Shown: one piece after another, positions 57,074 through 64,000 of the stretch
Layout: each line of letters begins with the position of its first letter
Position numbering within the stretch: the first letter of the stretch is position 1
Source: Pseudomonadota bacterium
GTDB taxonomy: Bacteria; Pseudomonadota; Alphaproteobacteria; Dongiales; Dongiaceae
NCBI GenBank assembly: GCA_016183985.1
Contig: JACPDN010000001.1
Span: forward strand, 102,928-166,927
Length of the DNA: 64,000 bases
Reading direction: 5' to 3'
Notes under the pieces: generated by a model
Seen by the model: only the letters and a program-made list of their open reading frames with translations
What the model was told of the DNA's origin: nothing
The model's database searches: none
Position numbers and translations under genes: made by a program

Positions 57074-57595
57074 CTAAAGTCGCGGCCGTTCGTCCGCATA
57101 GATAGCGCAGCCGATGAGATGGTCGACCGCACGTTCCGGACCCAGCAGCGGCAGCATCATGACGCCGTAATGCACATGTTCCTTGCTGTGCGATTCCCAG
57201 ACCAGGGACTCGCGGCGCAGGCGGATATGGCCGGCGATGGCTTGCGTGTAGTGCTGCTCCAAGGTGACGAGGAGCGCTTCCTGTCCCATCTCGTCGAGAT
57301 ACATGCCCGGCCGCACAAGCTCACGCGCCGTGATCTCGCCGCCCACCAGGCGGAAGCGATAGCGCAACCTCGAACCCACCGCGCGCTCGATATCAATCAG
57401 GAAGATACTGCCCAGGAGATCGGCGCCCATTTCCAGCGCATCGACCTCGCGTCGCTCCGGCCAGCGCCCGAGCCGGGCAGCGAGTCCCTGCCAGTAACCG
57501 AGGAACCGCCCCCAGCGCCGTTCCCCAGTCTCGGCCAGGAACGCTGCGGTGTCCGGATCGATGACGAGAGGCTTGGTCATCGGCGTTGGCATCAT
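57074..57595 (-). CDS. PAS-domain-like protein
   Basis: 173 residues. The second half (DIERAVGSRLRYRFRLVGGEITARELVRPGMYLDEM) resembles the PAS_5-type domain seen in many rhodospirillalean proteins. No output domain. Start uncertain: ATGs at 57595, 57592 and 57580 are all possible, with no strong ribosome site. Convergent with the cupin gene. Confidence 0.68.
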   Translation of the reverse strand: MMPTPMTKPLVIDPDTAAFLAETGERRWGRFLGYWQGLAARLGRWPERREVDALEMGADLLGSIFLIDIERAVGSRLRYRFRLVGGEITARELVRPGMYLDEMGQEALLVTLEQHYTQAIAGHIRLRRESLVWESHSKEHVHYGVMMLPLLGPERAVDHLIGCAIYADERPRL

Positions 57596-57685
57596 GTGAT
57601 TTCGGTCCTGGGGTGGCAATGATCTGCCGGTACCATCATGTGCGAGCCCCGCCCCCCTGACAATGCCACCGTCTGTCGCCACAAA

Positions 57686-57714
57686 TAAAAAGGGCGGCCC
57701 GAAGGCCGCCCTTT
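57686..57714 (-). terminator. Terminator of the giant adhesin gene
   Basis: On the minus strand: GGGCGGCC-TTCG-GGCCGCCC followed by TTTTTATTT. A classic rho-independent terminator with UUCG tetraloop, 21 bp past the adhesin stop. Confidence 0.93.
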
Positions 57715-57734
57715 GTTGCAGTCATTGCAATCTA

Positions 57735-60700
57735 TCAGATGACGTCGAGACCCGCCTCAACTGCGACCTTCACGTTCGGATCGGCGCTGCTGACATAGAT
57801 ATTGTAGTTGTGGCTGATGTTCGTGAACGGGTCGATATAGCCAACATTGACATTTCCGGCGCCGGTCAAGGCTGTGAAGCCATTGAGGTCGACGTTGTCC
57901 GAACCGGAGCCCGTACCGTTGGTATCGCCCATGACGACAAGGTCAACGGTGTGGGTTCCGACGGTCACCCCGCCGGCGCCAACATCAATGACGTCCGCCG
58001 CGTTGATGACAACCGTATGCTCATTGTTGCTCCGGTTGCTCGTATCGCCGAGATCGATGATCTCGACGCCGCTGTACTTGGTCGACGAGTAGGTGAGCGA
58101 CACCGCGCCGGAGTCACCGACCAGCACTCGATCGACACCCGTTCCGCCGATGAAGGTGTCGTTGGCGTCGTGTACGAGCGTATCGTTGCCACCATTGCCA
58201 ACCAGGATGTCATTGCCGGCACCGCCGGTAATGGTTTCAGCGCTGCTGCCACCAATGATGACTTCGTCAGCGACCGTGCCGGTCAGCGTCGTCCCCGTCA
58301 CATAAGTGATCGTGGCATTTGGCGTCGTGTCGGTCAGCACACCGTCGGACAGCGTGTAGGTCAGCGACGTTTGCTCACCATTGGTCATGTACGTGTCGCC
58401 GCCGTTATTCTGGAATGTATCCAGCGTGAACGTGATGGCGGACCCGCTGTGGCTCGGGATCGTATCGAAGTTGCCATTGTCACTCGTCGTTGCCGCCGTA
58501 ATGGTCAGCGCATTGCCCTCTGGATCGGTATCGTTCCAAAGCAGCCACGCATCCTGAACAGTCACGGTGCCCGTCTGGTTGGTGATGATGTTGTCCTGAC
58601 CGATCACCGGGTTGTCATTGACGGCCGTGACATTGATCGTGGCCGTCGCACTGCCGATGTTGGTGCCGCCATTCGCCGTACCATCACCGTCATTAAGCGA
58701 GAAGGTGACGGTGCGGGGCAGCGTGCTGGGGTTATCAGAGTTGTTGGCATAGGTGATGTTCTGGATCAGCGCCTGCACCGCTTCCGGATTGACACCGTTG
58801 CTGGCGAAGGTGATCACCAGCGGCGCGCCATTGGTGCCGCCGCTGAGCGTACCGACGACATAGGTGGGGCCGGAGTTGGGGTTGTAGCTGACCGTCGTAC
58901 CGGACACGGAGATCTGCCCGTTGCTCGTACCCTGGTTGTTGACTGCCAGCTGGTCGGCCGTCGTGCCGTTCGCCGTGAAGGCGACGGTGAGCGACCCGCC
59001 ATTGAAGTTGCTGGAGTCGATATCGCTCACTGTAACACCGGAGCCATCGATGATGGTCGCGGCGGCGTTCTCGCTGTAACCGAGCGTGCCACCCATGCCG
59101 GCAATGACCGGCGCATCATTGACCGCGTTGACCGTGATCGTCGCCGTCGCCGGGCTGGCATCCTGCAGGCCGAGATTGTCGACCGACGCATATTGGAAGG
59201 TCGGCGCGCCGTTGTAATTGGCGTTGGGCTTGAAGTAGACCGTAGCGGCATTGCCGCTGGCGGTCACCAGGTCGTTGGCCGAGATCACCTGCGTGAGAGC
59301 GGCATCCTTATAAAGGGTGCCGTTGCCCGGGATGCTGGTGATCTTGAACGAGGCCACGGTGCCGTCATCGGTGCCGGAAAGGCTGACGGTGATGGAGGCC
59401 GCATCCTCATTGCCGCTGGCCGTGGCGGTGTTGGTGTTGGGCGCCACCAGCGGCACCAGCGTCGTGCCGGAGATCTGGTAGTCGACGCCGGCGATGGTGA
59501 TGAACTCGATGGTCTTATTCGGGTTCGAGAACTGGTCTTCGACCGTCACCGTGTCGGCGTTCGAGCCATAGGTGATCTTCAGATTGTTGCCGACCTGGGT
59601 GAGCGTCACCTGGGCCAGCGTCGTGCCGGTGAGGACGACCTTATCGGCCGAACCGCCTTCTTCAACGATGAGATCCTTGCCGGTGGCATTGGCGCCGGTA
59701 TTGCCGCCGACGAAATTGTAGGTGTCGTTGCCGGTGCCGCCCATCAGCAGGTCGTTGCCTTCGCCGCCGGTGAGGTTGTCGTTGCCGCCGCCACCCACGA
59801 GGACGTCCTTGCCCTCATAGCCGTTCAGCGTCTCGTTATCGCCGTCGCCGACGATGATGTTATCGAGGCCGTTGCCATTGAGCGTCGTGCCGCTGGTTTC
59901 GCCGTAGGTGACGTCGCCGGTATCCGACTGGCCGCCGGCATTGGCCGTGTAGGTCGCAGTGCCGGCCGAGTTGGTGTTGACGGTGAGCGGCGAGGCGATC
60001 GTGATGGTGTCGCCATCCGCATCGCTGTCGTTCCACAGCAGCCAGCGGTTATCGATGGCGAAGCCGCTGCCATAGCTATCGGCCACAACCATGCTGTCGT
60101 CACGCGCGATCGGGGCATAATCGACCGGGTTGACGCCGAGCGTCAGTGTGTTGCCAGCGGTTTCGCCATCATTGTCGCTGAGCACGAAGCCGACCGGCAC
60201 GTTGACCGATGAGCCGATCGAGGAATCCGGCGTGAACACGTAGACAGAGGTCACCATGTTCATGATCATGACGCCTTCGGTCAGCGTGACCGTCAGCTGG
60301 TGATTGACGTTGTTCCAGCTGAAAGAGACGCCGGGGCCAGATGAGGTGACCTGGTTGGTAGCCGGGTCATAGGTCAGCACCGTGCCGTTGGCAAAGCTCA
60401 ATGACTTCACGAAGCCGCCATCGCCGCCGAAAGCGTTGCTGTTGAGCAGCAGCGAGGCATTGATGGTCGGGATCGTGCCGATCAGCGATTGGGCGAGCGC
60501 GCCGAAATCGCTGAGCGTGATGACAAGGCTGTCGTCATTGTTCGTCTCCGCAGCACCATCATAGGCAATCGGCTTCAGGGCATCCTGCCAGCTGGGGTTG
60601 CTGGCAAAGCTCGGATCGACACCGATGGCGTAGCTCTTGATGTCGTATTGCTTCAAGAAGTTGATCCAGGCCGTTTCTTCCGGCGACTGGATGCCGGAGG

Positions 60701-62603
60701 AATTGCCGCTTCCACCGTAATCAACGCCGGGGAAGTTGGTCTGCTGGTTGGGCTGGCCGTCCGAGATGAAGTACGACACGTTCTGCACGGGCGCGTCGTT
60801 GCTGGGCAGGACGGTCCCGTTGGTGCCATCGCCGAGGCGACCTGTATCCGGGAACGCACCCATCGCATCGATGAGGGCATCATCATAATTGGTCGATCCA
60901 CCGTCATCGAGCAGTGCGTTAACAAAGGTCTTGGCCTGGGACAATGTCATCCAAACCGCGCCCTGTTCATTGGCGGAACCGGAGAAGGTGACGATGCGCA
61001 CCATCACGTCGCCCAGCGAGTTGTACTGCTCAAGCAGCTCATTGACCGCCGCGCGGGCTGCAATGATCTTGCTCAGAGCACCACTGCCGCCATTGCCGGT
61101 AAGATCCGAATCCCAGCCCATCGAGCCGGAAATATCGAGGATCAGCATCAAATTGGTGTTGAGCACGGCCGAACCGCTGGCCACCTCGCCCACCGGATTG
61201 GCTGTCGGCAGATCGTCATCGATATTGACGGTGAGCGTCGCCGTATTGGTACCGCCGGAATTGGTGGCATGCACGGTGACATCAAGCGTGACGTTGTCCT
61301 CGGTGCCAATGCTGCTGTGCTTGACCGGCCCCAGCAGGGTTACGGTATAGGCACCGCTGGTCGGGTCGATAACGATGTCCAGCACCGCATGGCCGCTGCC
61401 GTCATTAACGACGAGATGGCTCGTCCCGTTGCCGGTGACATTGCCGGCTTGCGGGTGCGTGCCATCCAGCAGTGTGATGGTGTTGAGCTGGGTCTGGTCG
61501 ACCGTCAACGTCAGCGTGCCGACATTGCCCTGCCAGTCGAGACCCGGCAGCGTGTCGTTATAGACCGCTTCCGAGGTCGAGTTCTTGCCGCCGACATCAT
61601 CGCCCGGCGTCGGGTCGTTGGTGGGCGAGGTCACGTCGTTGAGCGAACCGCCGGGCAGGCCGTCTTCGTCGACCAGTGCCGTTGCATTGTTCAGCAGCGG
61701 CCCGTCGCTTGTGCCGTTGATGGTGATGGTCAGGGTCGTCGACGAGGTGTCGCCGTCCTTGTCCTTCATCTGGTAGGTCACCTGGTCGACTAGCGTCTGG
61801 CCATTGTTGAGCCCCTGCACCGCCGGCTTGGTATTGTCCAGCGTGTAGGTGTAGCTGCCATTGGCATTGATGACGATGGTGCCATAGGTCGTGTTGATGA
61901 CCGTGCCGACATTGCCGGCCGAGCCGCCGACCTGCGTCACCACGTCCTTGAGGTCCGCGCCACCCACATCGTTCGTCAGCACGTTGCCGGTCACCGGGTT
62001 CGGCGCCGTGTCTTCCTTCACCGAATTGGTGTCGGCGACCGCGGTCGGCGCATCGTCGCTGATGACGACCTGAACCGAACCGGTGGCATTGCTGTCGCCG
62101 GTCGCATCGGTTGCCACCACGGCGAAGGTCGGGCCGGCGACCACGTCATCCTTACCCTGGACGCTGTGCGACAGGACGTTGTCGGCCAACGTGTAGGTAT
62201 AGGTGACGGTGAAGCCCGTGCCGCTGGGCGCGATGCCGGTAACAACCAGCTTACCGTCGGCATTGTCGATCAGCGTCTGCGGATAGGGGGCAGCCAGGTT
62301 GACGGCAACGCCGCCGATGCTGAGCGCGCCGAGGCCTTCGGTATTGGTGTTGACGAAGAAGCTGCTGCTGCCCGTCTCCGAATTGCCGGCCGCAGCCGAC
62401 CCGTCCGAGAGACCTTCTTCATCCACCAGCACCTGGCTGTTGGCAACGGTTGGAATCCGCGTGTCCTGATCGATCGTGATCGTCAGGGTCGCCGGGTCCG
62501 AATCGCCGTCGCCGTCGGTCAGCGTATAGGTGAAGCTTTCCGTGGCGCCAGCCGGCACCGAGGAAGCCGTCAGCGTGTAGACATAGCTGCCATCGGCCTG
62601 CAA
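57735..62603 (-). CDS. Giant adhesin, C-terminal part (vWA, RTX, T1SS-type repeats)
   Basis: About 1622 residues, no ribosome site at the TTG where the frame opens; it is the downstream half of a frame-broken gene. Repeats of T1SS-143/VCBS-like type (DGDGDSDPATLTITID, DDAPTA, VDEEGL motifs); a von Willebrand A domain near 485-715 with MIDAS DISGSMG; Ig/cadherin-like repeats; RTX Ca2+-binding nonapeptides (GGNDNLTGGEGNDLLMGG at about 940-960, and a second array near 1460-1495). C-terminus is an uncleaved type I secretion-type end. Likely a surface or secreted adhesin; secretion genes are not in the window. Confidence 0.85.
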   Translation of the reverse strand: MQADGSYVYTLTASSVPAGATESFTYTLTDGDGDSDPATLTITIDQDTRIPTVANSQVLVDEEGLSDGSAAAGNSETGSSSFFVNTNTEGLGALSIGGVAVNLAAPYPQTLIDNADGKLVVTGIAPSGTGFTVTYTYTLADNVLSHSVQGKDDVVAGPTFAVVATDATGDSNATGSVQVVISDDAPTAVADTNSVKEDTAPNPVTGNVLTNDVGGADLKDVVTQVGGSAGNVGTVINTTYGTIVINANGSYTYTLDNTKPAVQGLNNGQTLVDQVTYQMKDKDGDTSSTTLTITINGTSDGPLLNNATALVDEDGLPGGSLNDVTSPTNDPTPGDDVGGKNSTSEAVYNDTLPGLDWQGNVGTLTLTVDQTQLNTITLLDGTHPQAGNVTGNGTSHLVVNDGSGHAVLDIVIDPTSGAYTVTLLGPVKHSSIGTEDNVTLDVTVHATNSGGTNTATLTVNIDDDLPTANPVGEVASGSAVLNTNLMLILDISGSMGWDSDLTGNGGSGALSKIIAARAAVNELLEQYNSLGDVMVRIVTFSGSANEQGAVWMTLSQAKTFVNALLDDGGSTNYDDALIDAMGAFPDTGRLGDGTNGTVLPSNDAPVQNVSYFISDGQPNQQTNFPGVDYGGSGNSSGIQSPEETAWINFLKQYDIKSYAIGVDPSFASNPSWQDALKPIAYDGAAETNNDDSLVITLSDFGALAQSLIGTIPTINASLLLNSNAFGGDGGFVKSLSFANGTVLTYDPATNQVTSSGPGVSFSWNNVNHQLTVTLTEGVMIMNMVTSVYVFTPDSSIGSSVNVPVGFVLSDNDGETAGNTLTLGVNPVDYAPIARDDSMVVADSYGSGFAIDNRWLLWNDSDADGDTITIASPLTVNTNSAGTATYTANAGGQSDTGDVTYGETSGTTLNGNGLDNIIVGDGDNETLNGYEGKDVLVGGGGNDNLTGGEGNDLLMGGTGNDTYNFVGGNTGANATGKDLIVEEGGSADKVVLTGTTLAQVTLTQVGNNLKITYGSNADTVTVEDQFSNPNKTIEFITIAGVDYQISGTTLVPLVAPNTNTATASGNEDAASITVSLSGTDDGTVASFKITSIPGNGTLYKDAALTQVISANDLVTASGNAATVYFKPNANYNGAPTFQYASVDNLGLQDASPATATITVNAVNDAPVIAGMGGTLGYSENAAATIIDGSGVTVSDIDSSNFNGGSLTVAFTANGTTADQLAVNNQGTSNGQISVSGTTVSYNPNSGPTYVVGTLSGGTNGAPLVITFASNGVNPEAVQALIQNITYANNSDNPSTLPRTVTFSLNDGDGTANGGTNIGSATATINVTAVNDNPVIGQDNIITNQTGTVTVQDAWLLWNDTDPEGNALTITAATTSDNGNFDTIPSHSGSAITFTLDTFQNNGGDTYMTNGEQTSLTYTLSDGVLTDTTPNATITYVTGTTLTGTVADEVIIGGSSAETITGGAGNDILVGNGGNDTLVHDANDTFIGGTGVDRVLVGDSGAVSLTYSSTKYSGVEIIDLGDTSNRSNNEHTVVINAADVIDVGAGGVTVGTHTVDLVVMGDTNGTGSGSDNVDLNGFTALTGAGNVNVGYIDPFTNISHNYNIYVSSADPNVKVAVEAGLDVI
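62463..62603. repeat. Exact direct repeat within adhesin, copy 1
   Basis: This 141-nt stretch is identical to 63860-64000. It encodes the start of a repeat module (LQADGSYVYTL...DGDGDSDPATLTITIDQD). The two copies are offset by 1397 bp, not a multiple of three, although both should lie in one frame. Confidence 0.9.
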
Positions 62604-64000
62604 TTGCCGAGACCTTCGGCAACGCTGTCCGCATCGTCACGGGCCGTCGGCGCGTCGTCGATGATCTTCACATTGAGCGTGGTGGCGCCGGTATCGCCGT
62701 CACTGTCGGTGACAAGGATGGCGAAATCGTCATGCGTGGTATCGCCGGACGTGTTGTTGGTCAGCGTATAGGTGTAGCTGATCTGGTTGCCGACGAGACC
62801 GGTCAAGACCAGCGTACCGACATGGCTCGCCGCATCGGTGACGGTGACCGGGAAGGTCGCCGCATTCTGCAGCTGGGCCAAAGTCAGGGTCGTGGTACCG
62901 ATCGTCACCGAGGCGAGGCCATCCGGCGCATTGATCGTGATCTTGCCGCTGGTCACTTCCGACTGGTCGGTATTGGGCGCGGGATCCGCGACCTCACCGG
63001 AACCGTTGGGCAGACCCATCTCCTTCACGAGCGCGCCGGCTTCGCCGGCCGGCGGTACCGAGACGGTAATGCCGGCGTCATCGACATGAATGATCAGGGC
63101 CGGGGTCGCGACATCGCCATCGCCGTCGCGCAGGACGTATTGGAACGAATCCACGCCCTCATGAACCGGGTTGCCGTTGTTGCGCGTGTAGACGTAGTAG
63201 CCGTCGGCATAGATAACGAGCGTGCCGAAAGTACCGGCGATGCTGAAGCCCGCACCATGCGTGGGATCGTTCGCCGGCAGGGCGGTACCCGGAACACCGA
63301 GATAGGAGACGCCGACGATCGAACCGCCGTCCGCACCCGGCGTGTCGACGCCGAGCGCACCGGTCATCGTGCCGATTCCGGTGATCACGTTGCCATCGGT
63401 CGAGAGCTGATTGAGGGTTCCGTCGACATCATTTTTGCCGATCGGCGCGTCGTCGCCGATGACGACCTGAACCGAGCCGGTGACATTGCTGTCGCCGGTC
63501 GCATCGGTCGCCACCACGGCGAAGTTCGGGCCGTCGACCGTGTCGGTGTTGCCCTGCGTGCTGTGCGTCAGAACATTGTCCGCCAGAATGTAGTTGTAGT
63601 GGACGATATAGCCGCCGGCACTCGGGATAACGGCCATCACCATCAGCGTGCCCTGGCTGTCGCTGATGAGCGTCTGCGGATAGGGGGCGGCCAGGTTGAC
63701 CGCGGCACCGCCGATGGTCAGCGCAGAGAGACCTTCGCCATGGGTGTCGATGAAGAAGTTGCTGGCGCCGACCTCGGCACTGGTCGGGGCGAGGGTGCCG
63801 TCGGAAAGGCCCTCTTCGTCCACGAACACCCAGCTGTTGGTAACGGTCGGGATCCGCGCGTCCTGATCGATCGTGATCGTCAGGGTCGCCGGGTCCGAAT
63901 CGCCGTCGCCGTCGGTCAGCGTATAGGTGAAGCTTTCCGTGGCGCCAGCCGGCACCGAGGAAGCCGTCAGCGTGTAGACATAGCTGCCATCGGCCTGCAA
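62570..64000 (-). CDS. Giant adhesin, upstream part (partial, frame-broken)
   Basis: 476 residues, open to the window edge. It carries the same repeat modules (DDAP, DGDGD, VDEEGL types). It ends abnormally: after DDAPTARDDADSVAEGLG the frame runs into a stop (NCRPMAAMSTR), while the downstream part continues in another frame from LQADGSY. By comparison with another module in the same protein (TDGNVITGIGTMTG...FGTLVIYADGYYVYT), roughly 75 residues of linker are missing at the join. Confidence 0.8.
   Translation of the reverse strand: MQADGSYVYTLTASSVPAGATESFTYTLTDGDGDSDPATLTITIDQDARIPTVTNSWVFVDEEGLSDGTLAPTSAEVGASNFFIDTHGEGLSALTIGGAAVNLAAPYPQTLISDSQGTLMVMAVIPSAGGYIVHYNYILADNVLTHSTQGNTDTVDGPNFAVVATDATGDSNVTGSVQVVIGDDAPIGKNDVDGTLNQLSTDGNVITGIGTMTGALGVDTPGADGGSIVGVSYLGVPGTALPANDPTHGAGFSIAGTFGTLVIYADGYYVYTRNNGNPVHEGVDSFQYVLRDGDGDVATPALIIHVDDAGITVSVPPAGEAGALVKEMGLPNGSGEVADPAPNTDQSEVTSGKITINAPDGLASVTIGTTTLTLAQLQNAATFPVTVTDAASHVGTLVLTGLVGNQISYTYTLTNNTSGDTTHDDFAILVTDSDGDTGATTLNVKIIDDAPTARDDADSVAEGLGNCRPMAAMSTR
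63860..64000. repeat. Exact direct repeat within adhesin, copy 2 (window edge)
   Basis: Identical to 62463-62603 and runs off the window, so the true match may be longer. One base upstream (63859) the copies differ (C here, T at 62462). Confidence 0.9.

Noticed and set aside
57663..60212. Long plus-strand open frame opposite the adhesin
   Set aside because: It is antisense to a clear repeat protein, composed of simple Arg/Asp/Gly-rich sequence, and has no family match.
57735..64000. CRISPR or tandem satellite repeat
   Set aside because: The repeats are long protein modules that vary, not short identical direct repeats with unique spacers.

Overview
The window is high-GC, gene-dense DNA from an alphaproteobacterium, probably Rhodospirillales or a near relative. 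I infer this from the petABC operon, the cobalt-chelatase (CobN) route to B12, the CTC-type L25, a DUF1127 protein and the intergenic hairpin repeats. No prophage, insertion sequence, CRISPR array, rRNA or complete tRNA was seen.

Layout. 145-7657 (minus) is a cobalamin operon, cobU-cobW-cobN-cobO-cobQ, behind a clear AdoCbl riboswitch (7700-7895). 8114-15699 is mixed housekeeping: a PAS histidine kinase, an SDR without the usual catalytic Tyr, a secreted unknown, a small two-gene operon, a Met-rich Spy/CpxP-like protein, an ArsC-like protein, moaD-moaE, a PilZ-like protein, and a divergent AhpD-like/MarR pair. 15696-19229 is an aromatic catabolic unit: an IclR regulator divergent from hpd, a VOC protein and a fumarylacetoacetase-type hydrolase, all overlapping by ATGA. 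19495-22830 carries small genes, a cold-shock gene, an enoyl-CoA hydratase and a regulator. 23342-26977 is a core block: prs, rplY/ctc, pth, ychF. 27273-32721 has an MFS exporter, DUF3422, a lipoprotein, and a VOC-methyltransferase pair. 32904-35583 is petABC (cytochrome bc1), followed by trmL-hemF, a class III cyclase, an M48-LysM lipoprotein protease and a prolyl iminopeptidase.

Two regions look specialised. 42159-46487 encodes a GH17-GT2 fusion and a second membrane-anchored GH17 protein, resembling the NdvB/NdvC-type beta-1,3/1,6-glucan machinery. 47089-57063 encodes an RpiR regulator, a complete Dpp/Opp-type ABC importer, an M81 (MlrC-like) peptidase, a group IV PLP decarboxylase and a cupin. 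This looks like an uptake and breakdown module for an unusual peptide or peptide-like amine.

The right end (57735-64000, minus) is a giant type I-secreted adhesin with T1SS-143/VCBS-like repeats, a vWA domain and RTX repeats. Its frame is broken near 62600, next to an exact repeat of at least 141 nt, so it is either a damaged gene or a repeat-collapse assembly error.

Two families of intergenic hairpin repeats recur. One is GTCAT...ATGAC-bounded; the other is CCCTCCCC/GGGGAGGG-rich. A third type (GTGGA...TCCAC) has supplied the C-terminal 13 codons of pth.
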